A model generated the notes under the pieces. That model was not told the origin of the DNA, searched no databases, and saw only the letters and a program-made list of their open reading frames with translations. From DATEPR01 sp036273855 (GTDB lineage: Bacteria; Actinomycetota; Actinomycetes; Mycobacteriales; Pseudonocardiaceae), in NCBI GenBank assembly GCA_036273855.1, contig DASUGU010000141.1, forward strand, positions 1-64,000: DNA of 64,000 nt, in the 5' to 3' direction. This document shows, piece by piece, positions 32,848 to 40,459 of the stretch. Made by a program: the position numbers and the translations under genes. The number at the start of each line of letters is the position of its first letter. Positions within the stretch are counted from its first letter, which is position 1.

Positions 32848-34053
32848 ATGACCGACGACGACCGGGTGCTGGCCCTGCCGACGGCACCGGACGCGATCGA
32901 ACTGCGGCACCTGCGGGCGTTCGTCGCGGTCGCCGAGGAACTGCACTTCGGCCGTGCGGCGAGCCGGCTCTACCTGAGCCAGCCGGCGCTGAGCAGGCAG
33001 ATCAGGGCGCTGGAACGGCTGGTCGGCTGCGAACTGCTGCGCCGGTCGACGCACGGTGTCGAGCTGACCCTGGCCGGCGAGGCCCTGCTGGCCGGCGCCC
33101 GCCAGATCCTGGTCCAGGTGGACGACACCGTCGTCACGGCGCGGTCGGTGGGCGGTGAGCACGCGGAGCGGATCACCCGACTGTGGGACCTCTACGTCGA
33201 CGTGACCACCGGCGGCGGCGACCTGCCGGAGGTGCGGGCCGCGATCGAGCAGTTGCACGGCCAGTTCACCCCGCCGGACGGCGTCGACATCCGGCCGCGC
33301 AACGCGGGCGGCGTGCCGTCACTGGTGCTGACACCGCAGGAGGCGGGCGAGGGCACGACGCTGTTCCTGCACGGCGGCGGCCACGTCGCCGGTTCGGCGT
33401 TCGGCTATCGGCACCTGGCGGGCGCGCTCGCGGCCGCCGCCGGAATGCCCGTGCTGGTGCCCGAGTACCGGCTCGCGCCCGAACACCCGTTCCCGGCGTC
33501 CCTGGAGGACGCGATCCGCGCCTACCTGTCACTGCTGGACGACGGCACACCCGCCGAGCGGGTCGCCGTGGTGGGCGACTCGTCGGGCGGCGGTCTGGTG
33601 GCGTCGTTGCTCATCGCGTTGCGCGACCGCGATCTGCCGCAGCCGGGCGGCGTCGCGCTGCTGTGCCCGTGGCTGGACCTGTTCGGCGCCAGGCGCCCAC
33701 CCGCCGAGTCGCCGATCGTGTTCACGGCTGATCAGGCGGACCGGTTCGCCGCCGTCTACCTCGGCGGCCATCGGACGGACGACCCGGTGCTCACCCCGCT
33801 GCGCACCGACCTCACCGGGCTGCCGCCGATGCTCGTGCAGGCCGCCACCGGGGACACCGTGGTGGACGACGCCAGGGACTTCGTGACACACGCGCGGGAG
33901 TGTGGTGTGGACGCCCAACTGGAGCTGTATCCCGTGGCGACACACGACTTCCACATCTTCTGGAGCTTCCTGCCCGAAGGCGCGGACGCGGTGCACCGGG
34001 CCGGCCGGTTCGTCGCGGACGGCGTGCGGCAGGCGGGCACCGCGTCGGCCTGA
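32848..34053 (+). CDS. LysR-type DNA-binding domain fused to an HSL-family alpha/beta hydrolase
   Basis: One uninterrupted 401-aa frame joins two families. Residues ~18-77 are a LysR winged helix ('LRHLRAFVAVAEELHFGRAA', 'LSQPALSRQIRALERLVG', 'GVELTLAGEALL'), followed by the LysR linker helix (~78-105). Instead of the periplasmic-binding-like effector domain, residues ~125-395 are an HSL/GID1-type hydrolase: oxyanion HGGG 175-178, nucleophile GDSSGG with Ser245, acid Asp336 in 'ATGDTVVDD', and His366 in 'THDF'. The triad looks complete. The gene is divergent from a DHA2 exporter. I infer a one-component regulator that binds, and perhaps hydrolyses, an ester, lactone or amide and controls the exporter. 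Confidence 0.85.
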   Translation: MTDDDRVLALPTAPDAIELRHLRAFVAVAEELHFGRAASRLYLSQPALSRQIRALERLVGCELLRRSTHGVELTLAGEALLAGARQILVQVDDTVVTARSVGGEHAERITRLWDLYVDVTTGGGDLPEVRAAIEQLHGQFTPPDGVDIRPRNAGGVPSLVLTPQEAGEGTTLFLHGGGHVAGSAFGYRHLAGALAAAAGMPVLVPEYRLAPEHPFPASLEDAIRAYLSLLDDGTPAERVAVVGDSSGGGLVASLLIALRDRDLPQPGGVALLCPWLDLFGARRPPAESPIVFTADQADRFAAVYLGGHRTDDPVLTPLRTDLTGLPPMLVQAATGDTVVDDARDFVTHARECGVDAQLELYPVATHDFHIFWSFLPEGADAVHRAGRFVADGVRQAGTASA

Positions 34054-34209
34054 GGTTTACCGCGGTGCGCGTGCGGTGGCGCACGCGTCGTGCGGGCGAG
34101 CAGTTGCCGGACCACCTCGGGGTCGAACGGGGCGCTGAGGTCGTCGTACGGCTACGCCTGCTCCAGGGCGGTGACCTGCTGCATTCCGCCAACGTAACCG
34201 ATTGACCAC

Positions 34210-34221
34210 AATGCCGGCATT
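34210..34221. promoter_or_regulatory. 12-bp perfect palindrome upstream of the small HTH gene
   Basis: AATGCCGGCATT at 34210-34221 is self-complementary, 37 bases before GTG 34259. It may be an operator for that HTH protein. The surrounding 34054-34258 spacer holds no gene I can defend; on the - strand it reads '...PYDDLSAPFDPEVVRQLLAR...' but is interrupted by stops and may be a remnant. Confidence 0.4.
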
Positions 34222-34258
34222 GAGGTTTTCCGCAGGATCTGCCGTACGCTCACTGGCC

Positions 34259-34624
34259 GTGTCACAGACGTGGACGAGCGCCGAATGCGCCGCGGCGTGG
34301 GGTGTCAAGACGCCGACCTGGCTGGGCTACGTCTCCCGCGGCCAGGCGCCGCAGCCGTTGCCGGGCGGTGGCGCGACGAAACGGTGGGACGCCGACGAGG
34401 TCCGCGCGTTCCCCCGCCCCGGCGTCGGCCACTCGAGGGCGGGCGCGGGCGCCGAGGCCGAGGAACTGCTGGCCGAGATGCGGGACGTCGCCGCCGAGAT
34501 CGAGACGCTGCGCACCCGGCAGCGGGAACTCCTGGTCGAGGGCAAGGCGTCCGGGCTGGAGCTCAGCGCGATGGCCAAGGCGCTGGGCATCTCGCGCCAG
34601 ACGGCCTACGGCTGGCTGCGCTGA
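34259..34624 (+). CDS. small HTH DNA-binding protein with coiled-coil middle
   Basis: A 121-aa protein. Residues ~4-50 look like a MerR/excisionase-type winged helix ('WTSAECAAAWGVKTPTWLGYVSRG', 'KRWDADEVRAF'), ~60-95 an Ala/Glu-rich coiled coil, and ~96-120 a second HTH ('GLELSAMAKALGISRQTAYGWLR'). Two HTH elements joined by a helix suggest a nucleoid- or plasmid-partition-like DNA-binding role, but no family is certain. GTG 34259 gives the domain-matched start; ATG 34211 is also in frame. The 3' end overlaps the convergent DUF1275 gene by 19 bases. Confidence 0.7.
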   Translation: MSQTWTSAECAAAWGVKTPTWLGYVSRGQAPQPLPGGGATKRWDADEVRAFPRPGVGHSRAGAGAEAEELLAEMRDVAAEIETLRTRQRELLVEGKASGLELSAMAKALGISRQTAYGWLR

Positions 34625-35322
34625 GCGTCCGGACCGTCCTTCGGCACGGCAGGCCGCATCGACGAGGTCACGATCACCACGAGCACCAGAACCAACTGCA
34701 ACAGCGGTGTGATCACCGGCACGTAGATCGCGAGCAGCGTCGCGGCGGCGGCTCCGACGATCAGCCCGGCGATGATCTCGGCGCTGGGCAGCACCTTGCG
34801 CGGGTGCCGGCCGGCGGCGAGCGCGGCCATCATCGTCGTCAGCGTGCCGGTCATGTACGTGGTCGACAGGCCGGAGACGCCGAAGCGGAGCACGGCACTG
34901 CTCTGCACGCCCAGCGCGATCGCGTTCACGCTCAGCAGCACGAGCTGGACGTTGCCGGTCGGATGGCTGCCCGACGCCCACCAACCGACGGCGTACACCG
35001 CGAACGCGGCCAGTTCGATCCACAGGGCACGGGTCACCTGGCGCGGCCACAGCGGATCGCCATCGGTGGGCGGACCGGCGATCCGGCTGCCGATCAGGCA
35101 GCCGGCCATGAACAGCACGATCGCCAGTGCGGAGCGCAGCGCCACCGCACCGTCCGAGTTGGCCGCGGACAGACCGATGAGCACCATGTTGCCGGTCATC
35201 ACGCTCGTGAACGCGCCACCGAGCGAGACGAATCCGACCGCGTCGGTCGCGCCGCTGTTCACCGCGAGCAGCACGAGGAGCGCTTGCCGCCACCGGGTCG
35301 TGGGCATCGCTTTCGTGGTCAC
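34606..35322 (-). CDS. DUF1275 (YoaK-type) membrane protein
   Basis: A 238-aa protein with six or so hydrophobic helices. 'LLAVNSGATDAVGFVSLGGAFTSVMTGNMVL' at residues ~15-45 and 'TYMTGTLTTMMAALA' near 150 are the hallmark of DUF1275, whose function is unknown. GTG 35322 is 32 bases after the stop of the 1700-aa giant gene on the same strand, so it may be the last member of that transcriptional unit. ATG 35307 is a possible alternative start. Confidence 0.88.
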   Translation of the reverse strand: MTTKAMPTTRWRQALLVLLAVNSGATDAVGFVSLGGAFTSVMTGNMVLIGLSAANSDGAVALRSALAIVLFMAGCLIGSRIAGPPTDGDPLWPRQVTRALWIELAAFAVYAVGWWASGSHPTGNVQLVLLSVNAIALGVQSSAVLRFGVSGLSTTYMTGTLTTMMAALAAGRHPRKVLPSAEIIAGLIVGAAAATLLAIYVPVITPLLQLVLVLVVIVTSSMRPAVPKDGPDAQRSQP

Positions 35323-35354
35323 GTGTCGGGAGCTTAGCCGGACCGTCGGATCGG

Positions 35355-38300
35355 TCAGTCCAGGGTGAACCGCACCGTGGACGTCTCGGGGGCGCTGCTG
35401 TTGCCTCTCGTCCACACCGCACGTTCCGTTCCGACGTCCAGCGCGAGTGTCAGCCGGAGCGACCACGTGCCGGTCGGCAGTGGCCGGCCGGCGGATCGCA
35501 CGATCACCGCGTGAGCGCCGTCCGCGCTCCAGGCCAGCACGGCATCGTCCAGCGGCCGCGTCGGATGCGGGCCGACCGGGGTCAGCGACCACGACATCCG
35601 TTCCCACGGCAGCGGTTCCGGCAGGTCGACGAGGACGGCGACGGTGTCGGTGCCGGCCGTCACGGTCAGCAGTTCGACCAGTGGCGGCGCCGGCCGGTAG
35701 CCCAGACCGAGCGCGCCGGACAGTGCCCGGTACACGTCGTCGGCGACGGTGTGTTGCCGGGCGACGGCGTCCAGCGCATCGGTGACGAACGTCTGCTGGT
35801 CCACCACGTCGGCCGCGGCGAGATCGGCCCGGGCGGTGGTGACGTCGGCCTCGGCGGCGGCCAGCCGTGTGGTGTCGACCACGGCCAGTGCCGCCCGGTC
35901 CACGCCGGCGGTGGCGGGCCAGGTGCGACCGGCGAAGCCGTCCAGCAGTTCCGGTAGGCCCGCGTAGGCGGACGTGGTGAACCGCCACGAGTGGACGGCG
36001 GCCGAGGGAGCCGAACGCACCAGCAGGTCCCCGAAGTCGCAGCCGTCAGGGCCGAACAGCAGACCGAACCGGCCGGCACCCGTGGTACCGGGCACGGTCA
36101 CGTCGAGGTCGTCGATCGCGATCGTGATCGCACCGGCGGCGGCGGTGATCGAGAGCCCGTAGGTGACATTGCGGTGGACGGCGCCGTTGTCCTGCCACAA
36201 CACCCGCTCGGCGGCCAGCCGACCGGCAGGTGTCACCGAGACCAGCCGCCTGCCGCCGCCCACGGTCAGCTCCAGCGCGAGCCAGCTGTCCGGCCCGCCG
36301 TAGCCGACGACCAGGCCGAACGTGCCGTCACCACGCGGTTTCGCCGTGCACGCGACCGTGCAACCCACGGTGTCCGGGTCGCCGCCGAGCGCCACGACGG
36401 TGTCCGATCGGCCGGACAGCGCCTGCTGGTCGAAAGTGGCCAGGTCGGGGGAGGGGTCGGTGAACAGCGGCCGGGTGGTCTCCAACCGGGCCGTCAGCGC
36501 GCGGTGCGCCGGCAGGGTGACGCCGGACGGGAGGCCGGCCTGCAACGTGGCGTCGCCCCGGATCGGTTGCGGCAGGCCGGTACACGCGGCCAGCCGCGCC
36601 AGCCAGGGAGCGTCCGGACCGGTGACGGTCGTCGTCGGCGCCTGGCCCAGCGCACAGTCCATGGCGATGTCCGTGCCGTCGTCGCCGACCACCCGGACCG
36701 ACAGGTCGCCACCGTAGAACTGGGGCACGTAACTGGTGCCGAACGTGCAACCCAGGTCGTAGGCCCGGAACGCCGGTGCCGCGGCGGGATCCGGGACCGT
36801 GCGCAGCACGTACGGGGCCAGATCGGTGGGCGGACCGCCGGTCCGGAACTGCACGGCGTGGGTCTGCTCCACCTCCTGGACCGACGTGCCGTCCTCGTCG
36901 GTGAGCCGCGCCCGGCTGGTCACTTCGAGCAGGTAGTGGCAGTCCGGTTCGAACAGCGGCTGCGCGTCCGACCACCGCTGGGCGGCGGTGGCCAGCCGGG
37001 AGGCGCGGTCGGCCCAGGACGCCCGGGCGGCGCTCGCCGACGCCGGGATCCAGCACAGCGCGGCGATCTCGGCCTCCAGCCATTGCCCCCACTCCACGGT
37101 CACCGCGTCCAGTGCCTGGCCTGCCACGCTGAGCACGCCGACGTCTTTCGTCAGCACGTCCTCGGCGGCGACGATCCCCTCGGTCCAGCCACGCAACTGG
37201 AGCGACGGTCCCCCGTGCATGTTCACCGGTGCGGTGACCACCACCGCGGGTTCGGGCAGTGTCACCCAGAGCCGCCCGTCCACGGTCTGACCGTCCACTT
37301 CGGCCAGTCCGAGGCGCAGCACCCTGCTGGCCGCCGGACCGTCCACGACCGCCAGCCGTCCGTCGGTGGACAGCACAGCGTCGTCCTGTTCCCACAACCC
37401 GGACAGGACCGTGCCGACCGGGCTGTCGTTCCAGGTCAGGCAGACCAGGTCCAGCGGTGGTTCCGGCCGGCACGGCCACTCCGGGTCGGTGGCCAGGAAT
37501 CCGTCCACCCAGCGGCGGGAGCCGAACCGAGTGAACGCGAACGGGTTGCGGGACATGAGTTGCAGCCGGCTGCCGGCGTCACCGGCATCCGGGGTCCAGG
37601 TGCCGAACAGGGTGTCGGTCACGTCCTGCCAACCGGTGTCGGGTTCGTAGCGGCGCCGCCGGGACAGGCGCAGCGCGGTGAGGGCGTAGTCGGCGACGTG
37701 GTCGCCGATCACCGTCGTCGGCGCCGTGGCCGGCGGATTGTCACTGACCGGGGTCAGGTCACCCATCGGCTGGCCGAACGTGAGCAGGAGGCCGGCGTCG
37801 AGCGGGACGAGCGGGGCGTCGTCGTCGGGCGCGTCGGTCACCGAGCCGCCGTCCACCGGCGTCCACGAATCGGTGCGCAGCGGGTGCTGGAGCACGGCGG
37901 AGTCCCACGGGTCCTCGACCGTCGGCACGGCGGGTTGCCGCCAGGTCAGGCCGATGTCGACGTCGAGATCCTTGAGCGGTGGCGGCAGGTCCACGCTCAC
38001 CGAGAGCGTGCCGGACACCTCGTAGGGACTGGGCGAACTCCCGGACAGCCGCGCCCGCACGCCCACGCCGAGGCCGAACGGCCCGACGTCGACACTCGCC
38101 GTGCCACCGAGGTGCAGGTTGCCGGCGAGCTGGGCCGGTCGCCGGGTGAGTGTCGCGGCGGCGCCGATCCAACTGTCCACGGCGATCCGGACCGGGCCGT
38201 ACTGCCACTGGTCGCCCCAGGCCACCGACAGGCCGGTGTCGATGCCGTCGTGGCCGAGCATGAGCCAGGCGTCGGCGTGGAACAGGGCGAGTATGTCGGC

Positions 38301-40457
38301 GCGGATCCGGGCGGACGGCGGTGTGTCGCGGCCGATCCACAGGTGCCAGGCGTCCGGCCGGTCGAAGTCGAAGAACGCCTCGGTGGCCGCGGCGATCGAG
38401 AGCACCTCGGGCAGGCTCCAGGCCGCGTCGATGCCCAGCCGCAGGGTGGCCGCCCGCCCGTCGAGCGCGGCGAGCAGTCCGAGCGTGCCTTCCTGGTCGC
38501 TGCCGCCCAGTGCCGGCGGCACGGACAGCAGGTCCGCCGTGCCCTGCAACAGCAGCACCGGCCCGGGCAGGATCGCGACCAGCAGGGCGCTCGTGTGCAC
38601 GGTGAACCCGGCGTCGGGGAGCGTGCCCAGGCTCACCCCGGCGCCGATCGCCCACGCTCCCGGTTCCGGCGCCCACTTGACCGGATCGGTGACGCTGAAC
38701 TCGGGCGGAACCTGCTTGTACCAGCCGTACCAGTCGCGGCGGCGCACCTGCGGCGCGTCCGGGGACGGCCACGGCCCGTCGGCGACCAGCGGCGCCATGT
38801 TCACCGCGAGCAATCCCTCCATCCCGTACAGGGCGGTTCCGGTCGCCCCGAGCGGCAGGGGAATGCCGATTCCCATGTGGACGAACGCGTACGTGTTCGG
38901 ATCGGCGCGGCCGACCGTGATGCCGGCGTCGATGCCGATGTCCAGCGGGTCGAGCCCGAGCCGCAGGTCGCCGGTGAACAGTTTCGCGCCGGTGGTCTCG
39001 TCGGTGGCCAGCGCCACCTCGCCGCCGAAGCTGACCGCGTCGGGCACCGCGAAGTCGACGGCCAGGCCGTCCAGGGTGATGTCCGGCGCGTGGCCGGGAT
39101 CGTCGGGATACCAACCCACTCGCAGCCCCCGGGCGCTGGCACCGGCCGGGAGCAGTTCGGTCAGCCGGACCGAGCCGTCCACGCCCACCCACCGGCGGCC
39201 GTCGTCGTCGGTGCCGAAGCCGATCCGGGTGATCTCCATCCCGAATCCGTACAGGTTCAGGGCCAGCGGCTGCGGCAGGTCCAGCCAGCCGCCGGGGATG
39301 CCCACCCGCCCGTCCGGGGCGATCCGCAGATCGGCCACGGTGATCGTCGGCCAGGTCAGTGCCGGCTCGCCGGCCAGTACGTCCAGTTCGCCGGACACCA
39401 GCAGGGCGGTGCCGTCGTCGTCGCGGACCAGGCCCAGCCCGTCCACCCGCAGCCTGGCCACGCCGGGGATGGTCAGCGTCGCGATCGCGGGTGTGGTCGG
39501 CGCGGCCGGTGCGCCGCCCTCCGGTGCGGGCGGGACGTCCGGGGTGCCGGTGACGGTGGCGGTGAACGCGCCCGCCGCGTCGATCCCGACCGCGACCGTG
39601 AGCACCTGGTCGAAGAACGGCACGGCCAGCGCACCGGTAAGGGCCGCGCCGGTCACCGAGTCCTGCTGGATCTGGAGTTCCAGCGACTCCAGGCCGAAGG
39701 CGAACCCGAGCAGGTTGCCCGCGCCGTCGCCGGAGGGGACGCCGTCGCGCCACGTCGTGGCCCAGGTTCCGGTGAACACGCCGGAGAACCCGCCCGTGCC
39801 GATCGCGCCGTCGACCACCTCGACGGAGTCCGGCGCGATGTCCGCGCAGTCCAGCCCGTCGGGGAAGTACAGCGCGGCACGGTCGAACAGCAGGCCCCGG
39901 AATCCCTGGACGGCGGTGTCCGGCGGCGGCTGCTCCTCCCCGGTGAACGAGGGCCGGGCACCGGTCACCTGGACCACGAACCCGGTATCACCGAGCCGAA
40001 CCGGCGGCACCGCCAGCGACACGTCCGAGGAGAACGTGAGTCCACCCGTGCCGTCCAACTCGACGGAACCGGCGGTGAACCCGATCCGGACCGGCGACTC
40101 CTGCGGCACCCACACACCGGACACGTCGGACACCGGAACCAGGAACGGCGAGTCGATGAGGAGATCGGCACCCAGGTCGAGGACACGGACCCGGAACGGC
40201 CCCGTCCAGTCCACCTCGACGGTCAGCCCCGAGCCGTGCTCGGCGGCCAGCAACTCGGCGGTCACGATGTCGACGCCCGGCAGCGCGAGGATCAGATCCG
40301 TCGACAGTTCCAGTTCCAGCACGCTGGTGCTGATCCCGTCGGTGATCCGGGTCTCGTGTGCGACGACGGCGAGCCCGTCGAGATCGGGCCGGGGGAACAG
40401 GTTCTCCGGCCATCCGGTGAGGTAGTCGCCCAACGGGATGAACATGCCCACGGTCAT
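35355..40457 (-). CDS. giant beta-rich protein, DUF6603-like, with C-terminal lectin-like domain
   Basis: A 1700-aa protein without signal peptide or membrane segment. Residues ~1-480 are repeated beta-sandwich-like segments. The core ~490-840 ('DLRLGLDPLDIGIDAGITVG', 'HMGIGIPLPLGATGTALYG', 'DAWHLWIGRD', 'DAWLMLGHDGIDTGLSVAWG', 'SGTLSVSVDLPPPLKDLDVD') matches my recollection of DUF6603 proteins, large uncharacterised proteins of cyanobacteria and actinobacteria. Residues ~1350-1480 look like a concanavalin/LamG-type jelly roll ('VVGYGGPDSWLALELTVGGG', 'RFGLLFGPDGCDFGDLLV'). ATG 40457 follows the preceding stop by two bases, so expression is coupled to the metallopeptidase-like gene. Function unknown; a scaffold or large carbohydrate-binding assembly is conceivable. 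Confidence 0.75.
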   Translation of the reverse strand: MTVGMFIPLGDYLTGWPENLFPRPDLDGLAVVAHETRITDGISTSVLELELSTDLILALPGVDIVTAELLAAEHGSGLTVEVDWTGPFRVRVLDLGADLLIDSPFLVPVSDVSGVWVPQESPVRIGFTAGSVELDGTGGLTFSSDVSLAVPPVRLGDTGFVVQVTGARPSFTGEEQPPPDTAVQGFRGLLFDRAALYFPDGLDCADIAPDSVEVVDGAIGTGGFSGVFTGTWATTWRDGVPSGDGAGNLLGFAFGLESLELQIQQDSVTGAALTGALAVPFFDQVLTVAVGIDAAGAFTATVTGTPDVPPAPEGGAPAAPTTPAIATLTIPGVARLRVDGLGLVRDDDGTALLVSGELDVLAGEPALTWPTITVADLRIAPDGRVGIPGGWLDLPQPLALNLYGFGMEITRIGFGTDDDGRRWVGVDGSVRLTELLPAGASARGLRVGWYPDDPGHAPDITLDGLAVDFAVPDAVSFGGEVALATDETTGAKLFTGDLRLGLDPLDIGIDAGITVGRADPNTYAFVHMGIGIPLPLGATGTALYGMEGLLAVNMAPLVADGPWPSPDAPQVRRRDWYGWYKQVPPEFSVTDPVKWAPEPGAWAIGAGVSLGTLPDAGFTVHTSALLVAILPGPVLLLQGTADLLSVPPALGGSDQEGTLGLLAALDGRAATLRLGIDAAWSLPEVLSIAAATEAFFDFDRPDAWHLWIGRDTPPSARIRADILALFHADAWLMLGHDGIDTGLSVAWGDQWQYGPVRIAVDSWIGAAATLTRRPAQLAGNLHLGGTASVDVGPFGLGVGVRARLSGSSPSPYEVSGTLSVSVDLPPPLKDLDVDIGLTWRQPAVPTVEDPWDSAVLQHPLRTDSWTPVDGGSVTDAPDDDAPLVPLDAGLLLTFGQPMGDLTPVSDNPPATAPTTVIGDHVADYALTALRLSRRRRYEPDTGWQDVTDTLFGTWTPDAGDAGSRLQLMSRNPFAFTRFGSRRWVDGFLATDPEWPCRPEPPLDLVCLTWNDSPVGTVLSGLWEQDDAVLSTDGRLAVVDGPAASRVLRLGLAEVDGQTVDGRLWVTLPEPAVVVTAPVNMHGGPSLQLRGWTEGIVAAEDVLTKDVGVLSVAGQALDAVTVEWGQWLEAEIAALCWIPASASAARASWADRASRLATAAQRWSDAQPLFEPDCHYLLEVTSRARLTDEDGTSVQEVEQTHAVQFRTGGPPTDLAPYVLRTVPDPAAAPAFRAYDLGCTFGTSYVPQFYGGDLSVRVVGDDGTDIAMDCALGQAPTTTVTGPDAPWLARLAACTGLPQPIRGDATLQAGLPSGVTLPAHRALTARLETTRPLFTDPSPDLATFDQQALSGRSDTVVALGGDPDTVGCTVACTAKPRGDGTFGLVVGYGGPDSWLALELTVGGGRRLVSVTPAGRLAAERVLWQDNGAVHRNVTYGLSITAAAGAITIAIDDLDVTVPGTTGAGRFGLLFGPDGCDFGDLLVRSAPSAAVHSWRFTTSAYAGLPELLDGFAGRTWPATAGVDRAALAVVDTTRLAAAEADVTTARADLAAADVVDQQTFVTDALDAVARQHTVADDVYRALSGALGLGYRPAPPLVELLTVTAGTDTVAVLVDLPEPLPWERMSWSLTPVGPHPTRPLDDAVLAWSADGAHAVIVRSAGRPLPTGTWSLRLTLALDVGTERAVWTRGNSSAPETSTVRFTLD

Positions 40458-40459
40458 GG

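Noticed and set aside
34054..34258. Gene fragment on the - strand (PYDDLSAPFDPEVVRQLLAR)
   Set aside because: Interrupted by a stop, no start or family assignment; noted only as a possible remnant.
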